A stretch of 64,000 nucleotides of DNA, from the NCBI GenBank assembly GCA_001599815.1, contig BCIA01000002.1:1433831-1497830 (forward strand), given 5' to 3'. This stretch comes from Furcasterigmium furcatum. Its lineage: Eukaryota; Ascomycota; Sordariomycetes; Glomerellales; Plectosphaerellaceae. Made by a program: the position numbers and the translations under genes. The notes beneath the pieces were generated by a model. It did no database searches, had not been told where the DNA came from, and saw nothing but the letters and a program-made list of their open reading frames with translations. Of the stretch, positions 1 through 11,031 are shown in pieces (the first letter of the stretch is position 1; every line of letters begins with the position of its first letter).

Positions 1-2
1 AC

Positions 3-3000
3 TACGAGGATCCCGGCGGTGTGGTCTCCCGCAGCGCCATCACCAAGCATGGGGTCTCGGCCGCTCTCAGTCCCGACTATCTCGGGGAGGATGGCTACCT
101 CTACGTCATGGGCAAAAGCACCGAGGCGATTAGTCGTGCCGGCAAGCTGATTTCGCCATTTGAAGTTGAGGCCGCGATCATCTCCGCAGCGTCGACGCCG
201 AGGAGTCCTATTGCTGGGCGTGTCGAGAGGGCTCTGGCCTTTGGCGTCCCCCATGACTTGCTCGGAGAGGCCGTGGCGGTTGTCATTGTCACGCCTCCAG
301 GTGCTCCTCGAGTAGACCTGAAGGCGCTTCACCGGGCCATCCGCCCGGTCCTGTCGCCCTCCAAGTGGCCTGTCTCCATTGTCTACATGAGCGATATCCC
401 TCGGGAGAATGGGGTGATCATCAGGATCCAACTGGCGCAGAGGCTCGGGTTGCCTCTCATCAACGACAAGACCCCTTATCTCTCGAGACACTGGGAAGCG
501 GTCAACTCCACCTCCAACCCCTACAAGCAGTCTTCGGAATGGGCCCAGTGTACCACTTGCAAGATCGATCGTCATGCTGTCACAGACAGTATGCGATCGA
601 TCATCCCCACCGGCTTCCAGGCATGTCTGAGACTCGACCCAGCGGACGGGTCTCTCGAAGCATTCTTAGCCCCCAAGGCTTTCGCCACCCAGACCCTAAC
701 CCCTGACTGGGCTGGCCAGCTCAAGAAGCTCATGGGCACCTCGGTTCACAATTACATGATCCCGAACAAGGTCCACCTCCTGGTCGAGCCCTTCCCTGAG
801 GACCCTCATGGACAGGTGGACGAGGACGGGCTTCAGGCGATGCTTGAGCGCCTGCAGAGCTCGCCGCCTGGTAAGAAGGCCGGATCAACCGAAGCAAGGG
901 TGACGCGGGCGTTTGCGCTGGCACTCAACTGCAAGGCGAACAAGGTTCCGTCCAAGGTGGACTTCTTCACCCTTGGCGGGGACGAGATCGCCGCCACCAA
1001 GCTTTTGTCTCACCTGCGGTCCGAGTTCAACATTCACCTGCCGTCGAGTGTCCTTTTCAATCAGGGCACCGTCAGAGCCGTCGCCGTGTACATCGATGCT
1101 GCCACCCACTCGAACACGTACGAGCAGATCCCCAGCCCCGGAGATGGCTGCGAGGAGACGCGGAGCTCAACGAACCCCCTGGTCATGATTCTCCAGCTTC
1201 TTCCCATCGTGGTGTTCTACCCGGTCCGCCGCGCCACCCAGTGGTCCATCTTCCTCACGTTCCTGAGTTACACGCGCTTCTGGCGGACGAACCAGGTCTT
1301 CGGGGGCCGCCTCTCCAACCTCGTCCTGGCCATCACCATCGCCTACGTGATCGTCCAGCTGCTCAGCCCCTTTGTTGGCATCGCGGCGAAATGGATCATC
1401 ATCGGACGCTACCGCGAAGGCATCTACCCGATGTGGGGATCGTACCACACGCGCTGGTGGATGGTCCAGAAGATTGTCAGTCTGTCCGGCACCGGATTCT
1501 TCAACACCAACGACTTCACCAAGACCCTGTACTGCCGCATCATGGGTGCGAAGATCGGGAAGAACGTGAAGCTGACTGGAGCCTTCATAGGCGAGTGGGA
1601 TCTTCTAGATATCGGCGACGGCGTCACCCTTGATAGGTGCACCGTTCGCCCGTTCGCGGTTGAGCGCAACACCTCGATGTACCTGGGGCGTATTTCGATC
1701 GGCCGCAACGCGTCTGTGGGCTTGGGATCATACGTTGCCGCTGGGACTGAGGTGCCCGAGGACACGTGCATCGGCTTGAACTCGTCTAGTTGGGAGCTCG
1801 AAGATGCTAACGAGTCGAACCGCGACCTCTCCTCCAGGAAGATCAGGGGCCCTCACTGGGCGCTGACTGTCTTCCTCACCATCCCGATCTACGCCGCCGC
1901 ATGGTTCTTCACGCTCATCCCCTGGTTCGGCGGTCTCGCAGGTCTCGTCATCGAAAAGCCCCTGGCCAGTGAGCTCCCCCTCCGCGATATCCTGACGTGG
2001 TTCCCCGTGAGCTGGACGGTCTTCTTCCACTACCTCGCCATGATTCTCCGGACACTGTTCAGCCCCTATCTCCTGCTCCTGTTCACCGCCTTTGTCAGGT
2101 TCTCGCTGGATCTCGTGTTCGGACCGATCAAGCCCGGCCCAGCTCACAACCGGGGACAGTTCGACATCTGGCGAGGAGCACTCATCAAGACTCTGCTCCC
2201 GGACAACAGACTGAGGGAGGTCACCGAGATGTTCGGCCAGCACTACGAGTTCACATCTGCCACGTTCCGTATTCTGGGCAGCAAGATTGGCAAGAGGGTC
2301 CGCTGGCCGTGGCAGACTCCAGCGGTGGGAGATTATCACATGTTGGAGGTTGGTGATGATGTCGTCTTCGGCAACCGCGTCCAGATCGTGACGTCCGACG
2401 GCCATGGATGGGAAAAGGTCTGCATTCGCGATCGGGCTGTCGTCGCCGACAGAGCGTGCCTCTTGCCCGGTGTCGAGATCGGCGAAGACACCGCCATGGA
2501 GTGTGGTGCCTTGACGAAGCGATGCCGCATATACCCATCCCATGGCATCTACATTGGATCTCAGAAGGGAGACGCCGTCTGCCTCACGACGCTCGAGGAT
2601 GGCAGGTTCGACCAGCTCCAGAACCGTATCCACCACATGAACAGCAAAGACACTCTCGTCGAAGCCAAAAAGACATCTCGAATGGACAATGCTGAGACGC
2701 TTGTCGGCTCTTCGCACGACTCGTCCTTCACCGACAAGGATTCCATGAAGAAGAAGTGCGTCAACGTCGAGTTTCCCGTTTTGCCCAACGATCCCACGCC
2801 GCCGGACAACTCACCATACGCACGAGCCTTCTATCAGAACAAGGCACCGTACTACGTTCTGGGACCTTTCATCATCTGGCTGTACTCGTCGTTCATGTCA
2901 GTGTTCGGCATCTTCTTCTGGAACATTCCCATCATCTGCTCCATCAAGATCGCTGGTCGCATGTACCTGGACTACATCCTCAAGTCGGACTTCAACCCCA

Positions 3001-3695
3001 TGTTTGATCCCCTCGCTCTCTGGGCCATTTCGACGGTCAGCATGATCATCCTGACTACCGCCTTCGCAGTCTTTGCTGTGGCACTCGTCGTGGGCGCGAA
3101 GTGGCTCCTGCTCGGACGCGGGCAGCCAGGGAATCACGACTGGGACGTGACCTCGTACTGCCAGAGACGCCAACTCTTCCTGACCATCGAGCGGCTCATC
3201 TACAGGTGCTACCGCAACAAGGGAATCATCGGTCTCCTGTCCGGGACGCACTGGCTGGTGCTCTACTACCGCGCCCTCGGCGCCAAGATGGGCAAGGACT
3301 GCGCCATCTACGCCAACGGCCGGCCGAGTCTCGCCTTCACGGAGCCCGACATGATTACCCTCGGCGATCGCGTTGCCCTGGACGATGCCGCGATTCTGGC
3401 GCACAACGATGTGAGGGGCAAGTTCCACCTGGATGCCATCAGGATTGGGGATCGGTGCGTGCTGCGCTCGGGGAGCAGCATCTTGAGCGGCGCGGAGATG
3501 AAGAACGACAGCTGCCTGCTCGAGCACACGGTCATCATGTCTGGTGATACCGTCGAGCAGGGCGTCACCATGCAAGGCTGGCCGGCGGAGAAGTTCACGG
3601 GGAAACGGACCAAGCTGGAGGGATTCAGGGAGGAGTCGAGGGGCTCGATCGAGAGCCGTCGCAACAACTCTGACGCGACGTTGTACAGCGAGTGA
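3..3695 (+). CDS. Polylysine-synthetase-like membrane protein, 5' end missing
   Basis: The reading frame is open from the left edge, so the start lies outside the window. In order (residue 1 = base 21): the C-terminal lobe of an adenylating domain (1-140), a carrier-protein-like domain (about 290-365), then six membrane spans (near 382, 431, 614, 664, 944 and 999) around three hexapeptide-repeat left-handed beta-helix domains (about 503-590, 745-853, 1082-1193). This A-T-membrane-three-domain plan is that of bacterial epsilon-poly-lysine synthetase (Pls) and the NRPS terminal domain TIGR02353; fungal relatives are known. Two residues look wrong for a working synthetase: the A10 lysine (NGK) reads NGV at 411-416, and the carrier serine (GGDS) reads GGDE at 975-986. 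The family assignment is firm and the activity is doubtful. It may be a diverged, non-thiolating member. Substrate unknown. Confidence 0.8.
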   Translation, partial: YEDPGGVVSRSAITKHGVSAALSPDYLGEDGYLYVMGKSTEAISRAGKLISPFEVEAAIISAASTPRSPIAGRVERALAFGVPHDLLGEAVAVVIVTPPGAPRVDLKALHRAIRPVLSPSKWPVSIVYMSDIPRENGVIIRIQLAQRLGLPLINDKTPYLSRHWEAVNSTSNPYKQSSEWAQCTTCKIDRHAVTDSMRSIIPTGFQACLRLDPADGSLEAFLAPKAFATQTLTPDWAGQLKKLMGTSVHNYMIPNKVHLLVEPFPEDPHGQVDEDGLQAMLERLQSSPPGKKAGSTEARVTRAFALALNCKANKVPSKVDFFTLGGDEIAATKLLSHLRSEFNIHLPSSVLFNQGTVRAVAVYIDAATHSNTYEQIPSPGDGCEETRSSTNPLVMILQLLPIVVFYPVRRATQWSIFLTFLSYTRFWRTNQVFGGRLSNLVLAITIAYVIVQLLSPFVGIAAKWIIIGRYREGIYPMWGSYHTRWWMVQKIVSLSGTGFFNTNDFTKTLYCRIMGAKIGKNVKLTGAFIGEWDLLDIGDGVTLDRCTVRPFAVERNTSMYLGRISIGRNASVGLGSYVAAGTEVPEDTCIGLNSSSWELEDANESNRDLSSRKIRGPHWALTVFLTIPIYAAAWFFTLIPWFGGLAGLVIEKPLASELPLRDILTWFPVSWTVFFHYLAMILRTLFSPYLLLLFTAFVRFSLDLVFGPIKPGPAHNRGQFDIWRGALIKTLLPDNRLREVTEMFGQHYEFTSATFRILGSKIGKRVRWPWQTPAVGDYHMLEVGDDVVFGNRVQIVTSDGHGWEKVCIRDRAVVADRACLLPGVEIGEDTAMECGALTKRCRIYPSHGIYIGSQKGDAVCLTTLEDGRFDQLQNRIHHMNSKDTLVEAKKTSRMDNAETLVGSSHDSSFTDKDSMKKKCVNVEFPVLPNDPTPPDNSPYARAFYQNKAPYYVLGPFIIWLYSSFMSVFGIFFWNIPIICSIKIAGRMYLDYILKSDFNPMFDPLALWAISTVSMIILTTAFAVFAVALVVGAKWLLLGRGQPGNHDWDVTSYCQRRQLFLTIERLIYRCYRNKGIIGLLSGTHWLVLYYRALGAKMGKDCAIYANGRPSLAFTEPDMITLGDRVALDDAAILAHNDVRGKFHLDAIRIGDRCVLRSGSSILSGAEMKNDSCLLEHTVIMSGDTVEQGVTMQGWPAEKFTGKRTKLEGFREESRGSIESRRNNSDATLYSE

Positions 3696-3698
3696 TTT

Positions 3699-4520
3699 GG
3701 GAGGCATATTCAACTGGTCGTAGATACTGCACTGTATGTAGAAGGAGGGAATTGGATCAGTAGAAAAAGGATATTGGCGAATATACAAGGCCACTTTCTG
3801 CACACATCTCGAGCTTCCTCTCTCCGCCGCCCGTGTGACGCTTGGCGCCCCGGCAGTCCACTGGCTCCCGCGCGGGACCCGCCGCGCGCTCGCTGGCGCG
3901 CTGTCCCGGCCGGAACATCGGGTCCGCCAAGGTACGCGGCATTGCCCCGCGCACCCCCGCAGGCACCGCCGCGATTCCGCTCGTATTCCAAGTTCCAGGT
4001 TGGAAAAGGTACGTACCTGAGCGTCATTGATCAGGCCTTCAATTTTAAGCGGCGACCACTAAAAACTCCCCGACTGTCTCAGAACCCATTCATTCCATCC
4101 CACGGCCGTTCTTTCCATTCCAACCTTCTCCTCCTCCGCCAACCAGTAATTATCACCCCCCAACCTTCCTCCCTTCCCTCGTTTTCGCCTGCCTGTCTCC
4201 CTTTCAACTTTCATACCCCGTCGCTTCCGCCAAGCAGCGCCTCATTCCCTCGTTTCTTCCTCTTCTTCCCTCGTTTATCCAGGCTGCACGCCCTGCCTCC
4301 TGCGATCGCCGAGAAACCGCGATCGCGCTGCCGAGAAAACCCCCAGGTTGACGTCAATTGTTGACTTGCGGCACCTCTTCCTTCCCATTGAACCTCCTCG
4401 ACGCCTCTCTCTGCTCGTCAAGGCCATCGCTCGCGTCTTGGCCTTTGGCATATTCGCATCAACACCCGACGTCAGAGACTCCCGCTTCGCATCGGTCGCA
4501 TTGCGACGTCAACCTTCACA
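3699..4520. other. Intergenic; pyrimidine-rich leader region
   Basis: No gene is supported here. Bases about 4080-4290 are strongly C/T-rich on the + strand, as is common in fungal promoters and 5' leaders just upstream of a start codon, here the small gene at 4521. Confidence 0.5.
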
Positions 4521-4985
4521 ATGGCTCCCCTTGTCGACACTTCCTTGGCGGCGGGTCGCAACCTGCTCGCCCGTGCTGCCGATGCACTCCCCCACCTCCT
4601 TGTCGCCCGCGAGAAGCCCATGAATACCAAGGCGATGACCGGTATCATCATTGGTGTTGTCGCGTGAGTCCGCCCCCGTCGCCCGACCCAATTGCCCTGC
4701 CAGGGTATACTGACGTGTCCTGTGCGTAGCGGCGTCCTCATCCTCGTTACGGGCACCCTCATCTTCATTTTCTCCCGCCGCCGCAGCAAGCGTGACGCCA
4801 AGGAGGACGCCGCCCTCCAGATGGAGCTCGACGGCGACTTCGACGAGGACGCGATCAGCCAGCCCCGACCTGCCAGACACCGACCTGCTCGGACGCACGA
4901 TATGAACGACGACGGATTCAAGCAGAGGCAGCCATCGGTGGTGCAGGAAGAACCGAACGAGTCCAGGCCCGAAGCCTCTCGATAG
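4521..4985 (+). CDS. Small single-span membrane protein
   Basis: Two exons, 4521-4663 and 4730-4985, with a 66-bp GTGAGT...GTAG intron, encode 132 residues. One hydrophobic span lies at about residues 40-62, split by the intron, and is followed at once by RRRSKR, so the acidic, proline-rich C-terminal tail is probably cytoplasmic. There is no recognisable enzyme domain. I do not recognise the family. The start is the first ATG after a pyrimidine-rich leader and lies in a good context (ACAATGGC). The terminating TAG is followed in the same frame by 58 more open codons (see the next entry), so the true C-terminus is uncertain. Confidence 0.7.
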
Positions 4986-5162
4986 TGCGACCACGCGAAC
5001 TGGCTCGTCGAGGGAATCGACAAGCAGCTGCTGAAGGAGGGCCGATTCGCCGGGGGCAACGCGGCCGGGCTGCGCTTCGCCCAGCCTCCCGATCCCGGCA
5101 GTCACGCCGACGAACGACGTGAGAACGTCCAGGCAGCCGAACACGTCGAACGCAAGGCCTGA
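4986..5162 (+). other. In-frame open extension beyond the TAG stop
   Basis: Directly after TAG (4983-4985) the same frame runs 58 codons to TGA at 5160-5162. Its composition is protein-like and GC-ending (for example WLVEGIDKQLLKEG). Three explanations fit: stop-codon readthrough, a nonsense change in an originally longer gene, or removal of the stop by a 48-nt in-frame intron 4938-4985 (GTGGTG...TAG, weak donor). Chance is also possible. Confidence 0.35.
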
Positions 5163-5534
5163 GGAGTGATATTCTTTGAGCCTGAGCGTGCGACCTACCG
5201 ACTCCCTCTTTCTGGCCGAATTTTGCGATTTCTGTTGGCTTTGGCATACGAAGATACGATTGGGGAGGCATCGTGCATAATTAAGGCTCCGAAGCGGCTG
5301 GATGATGGCCCTTCTGGATTTTCCTTTCCCGTACTCGCTGTATATTATGGGGGTACCACTGGCGTAGGATGATTGCAAGGACATGGACACATCGTCATTT
5401 ACAGGAAATGGAGCAGGTTCTTTTATCGCCCACCAAGGACACTTGGTGACACTACAGATATGCCACCACTCCAGGGCAGTCATGGCCGAATCGCAACAAA
5501 AAAAGGGGGTATATTCTATGAACGAAAGCAACGT

Positions 5535-6825
5535 CTAGCGGTCTGCACCATTCTGCTCTTCAGGAGGCGGATCTGTCGGTGGCTTCTGCTCCCCTCCGCC
5601 CTTACGTTGGCTGTACGCGTGCAGACCGTACGCACCATCCGACCCGCTGAGCCTCCCATCATCATCTAGGCAGGACTCCTCAGTCTGGACCGAACGCCCT
5701 TCTTCCTGCGCCCGCAGCTCCGCCGCGCCGCTCGAGCCGCTGTTGTCGTGGCCCCGATGCCGGTCGTGCCGCCGCCGGGCCTCGGCCGACCGGTGCCTAT
5801 TGTACGGGCCCTTCCGCCAGAACGCCCTCGTGAACATGGGCGCCAGTACGGGGGCGGTCACGGCGCAGACGCCAACGGCCGTCTCGCGGAATCCCCAGCG
5901 GTTGATGTTGATGACGGACGCGGTGCCCCCGATGGTCACGACGGCGCGGACGATGGCGGTCGAGATGATGAAGAGGCCCGAGCAGAGGAGGAGGGTGATG
6001 CCCAGCTTGCGCAGGGGCGAGACGCGGAGGTTCCAGAGGATGGGGACGGGGATGGCCATGATGGCGGCGTCGGAGACGACGTTGAGGACGACGAGGGTCC
6101 AGAAGTTCTGGGTGCGGAAGGTGCACTGCGGCCCCGGGAGGGGGCGGATCTGCCAGTTCTCGTGGTAGGGCCGGCACGAGAGGGAGACGGTCAGGACGAG
6201 GGCGAGCCAGGTCACGCCGGTGAACCAGAAGAGGGCCCTGATCGTCCTGGTCCTGATGACGCCGAGGGTGAGGCGGGTGTAGAAGAAGAGGACCTGGAAC
6301 TTGAGGGTCCCTGGAGGCGCTTTGAGGTCAGTTCATGGTGTCTGAGATGCGGCTGAGTGGCACTGACAGATTACCCCTGGATAGGTGTACCATGAGGCGA
6401 ACTCGAGCTTGGAGCCGAATCTGAGGACCCAGATGTCTCGGTCTGACAGCGTGTAGACCTGGTCAGGCGTGACGTCCACGTTGCCGCCGCTGTAGTAGGT
6501 GAGCTGGACGATGACGGCGTTCATCGTGTACAGGGCGAGACACTGTTTGAGCCTGCATCAGTCTTGGTCCGGAGAATTCTGCGACAATGTTTCGTACCAG
6601 GAACACAAGATAGTCATCTCCTTGCCACCCCTTCACGCCGACCGTTCGAAGGCGGACGCAGATGCGCACAAGAAGGACGAATGTGCCGATGCCGTACAAC
6701 GACTGCGCGAGGCAGAGTCAGTATGATGAGATCCAGAGGCGCCCGGGCTGACATACCCAAACCTCCGGCAGGTAGGTGTCATCCTGTTGGACGTGGACGG
6801 CGGAGCTCGGCCGCGGCGTAGACAT
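5535..6825 (-). CDS. Rhodopsin-fold (Pth11-like) integral membrane protein
   Basis: Four exons, 6757-6825, 6598-6702, 6368-6542 and 5535-6310, encode 374 residues. Introns are 54-57 bp with canonical ends; the last junction gives the family's W-T-L-K motif. Seven hydrophobic spans can be counted, followed by a charged cytoplasmic tail of about 110 residues. Landmarks of the fungal rhodopsin domain (PF20684, integral membrane/Pth11-like) are WQGDDYLV after the first span, conserved cysteines in the extracellular loop (SCRPYHENW and GPQC), and RETAVGVCAVTAPVLAP before the tail. Members include Magnaporthe PTH11-class receptors and many proteins of unknown ligand. It sits alone, with no co-oriented neighbour. 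Confidence 0.85.
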
Positions 6826-9082
6826 GGGTCGTCGGGCTACTGGCCGGCTGCCAGGATGAAAGCATCGAGTGGAAGGTAGCCCTGACCATCCGGCCGGAGA
6901 TCTTCACAGGAATCTGCTGTCGAGGGGTGCAGAGTGGATGATATGTTCGTGCGTGGTGATATTCAACCTGTGCCGCGATGGAGGAGACCGGGAGGAATGG
7001 ACAACAAACCCCAAACTGAGGGAAGGGTCCGGCTTTTACCAGTTGAGCAGAGGTGTGCAAGCGCCCGCTGCCAGGAGATGCCCAGTTGGGCCGGCAATCG
7101 TGCCGACATTGGTGGGTAGCGTTCGAAGCCATGGAAACTCTAAGTTGGAGCTCACCGCTCATCGTCCGCGGGTGCCAGTAGGTTTCTTCCCGTGCAGGAA
7201 CGGCGGTGGCGTGTGCTTCTTTGTGACTGTGGCGATCCAGACAGATCTGGCAATGTCTCACGTGGGACGGCAGCCAGAGATATCTCTCGCCGAGGGACTA
7301 CAAGAAGACACCCTCCACTCTGTTCCAACTGCTATGGTTGACATTGATGTCACCGTAACGTCTGTGAGCTACAACTTCACTTCTGCAGCTCAACCGCCGT
7401 CTCCGTGGCTGTGCCGGCCCTAGCGGGCGCCAGCCGATCCCCGGCTGCCATTTCTGGCTCCGGATAGCGGAAACCCAATGTCCGGAGTGACCTCCCTCAT
7501 GGATGCTGATCGTCAGTCTTGGCACACGCACACGAATTCTACGGACGAGATGCACATCTTCACGGATGAGGAGTGCTGTAACACTCTCTTGTATCACGGA
7601 CGGATGGACAGCAGAACGATAGTCTTCAGCGCTTCGTAAAGCTCCCTGAACACACGGGTTAGATCTAGCCTTCTCACTATTACGGGCAGGCCAGCCCAGC
7701 CTCCTTTATATCAAAATCATCAAATAAATTAGGGGTCTCCCTATAGATATAGTCGCATGTAATATTCAACCGCCAGCCTATTGTGTATGAAACTTGCCTC
7801 CTCTGGGCATTTGCGAGTCAATCGGCAACCGCACGAGGGCTCAGGCAAGCACCATCCAGAACAGGCAGGTTGCTTAAATCCATTGTTGTAATGAAGTAAA
7901 GCTGTCTCTTGTATCATTCTGTCCTGAAGGACACTCAAGATACTGGGTTAGGCTTTAATGCGCTCATGCGTCTTCATATTGATTGAGTAGCTCGGCCATG
8001 ACGGCATTTGATACGTTACCCATCAGGACAGTCCAGTGCAAGATATGGCTATGACGTTGATTATCTACCAGTAGATAAGACTTGCTGATAGTATTTTTGC
8101 GTGGCCGGCTTTCCCCCTTAATATGTTTGCCTGCATGTTACCGACCCACGCGCATGCTCTCAATCTGTTCCTGGCAGGACGCCCGAGGATAAACACGAAT
8201 CAGGGACAAACCCCGGATGATTTAGACCTTTTGTATTCAGAAGAGGGGACGTCGGGCCGCTGGGCGCTGTATGAATGTGGCACAGCAGCGAGCTGGTACC
8301 TGGCGCCTGGACCCACGGAGGTTCCGAGCCCCCGGCGGTGGCTCACCCATTGAATGAGCACCATACTCCTGTTTTTCACCGCTGATTCTTTTCAAAAATA
8401 CGCTCTCTTCGTCTGGCAGCCGGGCAGAATTACGAATGCAACATATGACTCTTCCTGTCTAGAATCAATTGCTCGAACACTCAGGCGGTGTGGCTATGCA
8501 CCTCGACAGAGGTCGCAACTGAGAGCCTAATGGTCGGTCGCCTCGCAGACTGCACTGTGGGTGGCATTCGGGAATCAGACCTGCTTGCAGTCGGGGACCC
8601 TCCTTGAACAAGGGAAACAGCTCTCAGGGACTCTTGATTCGTGGGCTCGTTCGCAACTGTGTCCAAATGATCTGATCATCGGGCCCCGAGATGACCGCAC
8701 GCCCGAATGCTGTCCCCAAAGGCTCTCCATTGGGTTGCCCAATTCATTCTCCGGAAGTCTGGAATGATCACTCCACCCCCTGATTCCCTGGTCCTGTTTT
8801 TAATCGAATGTCGCCAGGATTGCGCCCGGGCTCGCCTGATATCACCAATCAGCATCCTGCCCAGGGACTCGGCGCGTCGGCCAACCTGGAGAATTACATG
8901 GATTCATCGGCCAACTGCAAGGGTCGAAGGACCAACTGCCAAAGGGCTGACAGGCCACGGGCCATAAGCTGTGGCGAGTCCTGCGTTGCTTCTGCATGTC
9001 TCCCGTCTTTGCTCAAACCACATGCAACCAAACTGCTGGGAGTCTATCTCTGAGTTGTCAACACTCTATGTAACCGATCAGC
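6826..9082. other. 2.2-kb stretch with no supportable gene
   Basis: Only short open frames without family motifs occur. Composition shifts to more A/T around 7680-8110. I see no terminal repeats or transposase motifs. Confidence 0.5.
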
Positions 9083-10679
9083 ATGTCGAGTCCCCCGGCA
9101 GACACCACACATGAACCAGCCGGCATCGGGTCTGCAGACCCGCACGACGCCCCCCTGGAGATCGACGACGCCGACTCTGCTCTGGGCACGGGAGAGTACG
9201 CCATACATACTGCTGAAGCCGTAGTTTTGGAGGAATGATCGCCCAGTAACAACTGTGACAGGGCCGATTCCACGGCGTCCATAACCTCGAGTATCCGCGA
9301 CTACAGGCGGTTCAAGGGCCGCGAATACCATGCCGCGCAACATGACAGTACTTATTTCTTCCCCCTCGACGACAAGGTTCTCGACAACTACGACCTCATG
9401 TAAGGAACAAGTTTTTTGCTTTCTCTAACCCGGGCGGTTGGGTACGTGGCTGGCCGGCGGCCTGCAACCATCCAAATGCAGCGCACGCACGGCCCCAACC
9501 GCACGGAATGTCGCACGGAATGTGCATCGAGTCCTACATCAGGAGCTGACCATGCCACGGGCACCATTTCCTCACGCTGCTGCTGGACGAAAGGTTATTT
9601 TTAGCACCGATTCCGGAAAATGTTCAAGTGAGTCGAGCTTGCTGGTGGGTATCGGGTCCACGCGCTGACGAGCCTGGCACGGCATAGAACGTCTTAGATG
9701 TTGGTACTGGCACAGGTATGTTGCCAATGACTCGCGGAGTGGATAATCTCGCACCGGTATGTGTATTTCACATCACTAACAGCAAACTAGGACTATGGGC
9801 GATGTAAAGCACCCAACACGAGCACAAGGTGCCGCAACAGCTGACACGGGCCAAGTGATTTCGCAGACGACCACCCCGAAGCCTCGGTCACCGGCACAGA
9901 CCTGTCGCCCGTACAGCCCGTCTGGGTTCCGCCGAATCTGAGATTCGAGATCGAGGACTGCACCAAGCCCTGGTCGCGAGAAGACGACAGCTTCGACTTC
10001 GTGCACATACGCTACCTCTTCGGGGCCATCAGGGACTGGACGGAACTATTCCGGGAGGCCTACCGCGTGCTGAAGCCCGGGGCGTACCTGCAGTCCTGCG
10101 AGTCCGAGCCCATCCTGATTAGCGATGACGGGACCGTCGCGGACGACGGGAAGACGGCGCTGGGGGGTATTTTCGGCAAGATGTTTGCCGAGGGCGGCAA
10201 GCTCACCGGGTGCTTGCTGAGCGTGATCTCCGACGAGTTGCAGGTCAAGGCCATGACGGAGGCTGGGTTTGTCGACATCGAACAAGTTACATATAAGGCG
10301 AGTTTCTTCTTCTGGGGCTATGGACGTCATGATCTGACTGAGAGGCCTACACAGATCCCGATCGGCTCCTGGCCGAAAGATTCGAAATTGGCTCATATTG
10401 GGCGGTGCGCCAAGCTCAGTCTCGAGTCTGATTTGGATGGTGAGTACCTGTAGCTTTGGGCATCGACGGCCGCCCAGCCGTGACCGTGGGTGTGACTGAT
10501 GCCCCCTCGCAGGATATACGCAGATGCTATGGCATCAGGTGCTCAAGTGGCCTGAGAATGAGTACGAGATAGTCCTGATGCAGGTGCGCAAGGACCTCAG
10601 GAATCCCCTCCTCCACCCTTATTTCAAAGTGCGATATGTTTGGGGCCGCAAGCCCGAATCAGGCGCTGCCTCGTCCTGA
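9083..10679 (+). CDS. LaeA-like SAM-dependent methyltransferase, doubtful exon 2-3 junction
   Basis: The exons I can fix are 9083-9195, 9262-9399, 9688-9715, 9791-9803, 9856-10297, 10355-10439 and 10513-10679, plus an exon ending at 9627. The SAM motif VLDVGTGTGLWAIDFADDHP is assembled across three short introns, followed by GTDLSPVQPVWVPPN, SFDFVHIRYLFG and VLKPGAYLQ, all typical of the LaeA-like/TAM family (secondary-metabolism regulators and small-molecule methyltransferases). The conserved HHFLTLLLD segment lies at 9562-9588, but in that frame a TGA (9547-9549) precedes it and no AG acceptor lies between. A canonical acceptor at 9592-9593 gives an open 339-residue product that skips this segment. 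Either the acceptor is damaged, a base was gained, or a short form is made. Intron 10298-10354 is of GC-AG type. Confidence 0.75.
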
Positions 10680-11031
10680 AATGGGTCTGAGTAAATAGGC
10701 CACATGTTGGGCAGCACTGCTGCCAGCTGGGGAGCGGACTGGGACGCGTGTGGGAGGTTATGGGCTGAGGGCCACCCATTTGCATTTTGTTTTGATTGCA
10801 TATTAGCGTTGCATACATCATCAGCGGCCACGGTTCTTTAGATTCGGTGGTAGAGAATATCTATGGTCTGAACATCTTGCTTAAGTCAGTGCCGTGCAAA
10901 TTGAACTCCCAGCCCTCAAGCCCAGCAGCAACACATATCAAAACCCTACTGATTGAGAGCCCAGACCAGGCAGGTGTATAGAGAGTTACCTTCCGCCGTA
11001 GATGGGATAGCATGTTGATTTCCTTAGTAGT
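10680..11031. other. Short convergent 3' intergenic region
   Basis: It lies between the stop codons of the methyltransferase (+) and the DUF3176 gene (-). No gene or repeat is seen. Confidence 0.5.

Noticed and set aside
1728..2717. 329-codon antisense frame in the synthetase-like gene
   Set aside because: It lies wholly within a well-supported gene and has no conserved domain.
7741..7938. 65-codon - strand frame with several cysteines (PACSGWC, SCGC)
   Set aside because: No signal peptide, splice context or known motif, and it lies in an A/T-rich gene-free stretch; chance is likely.
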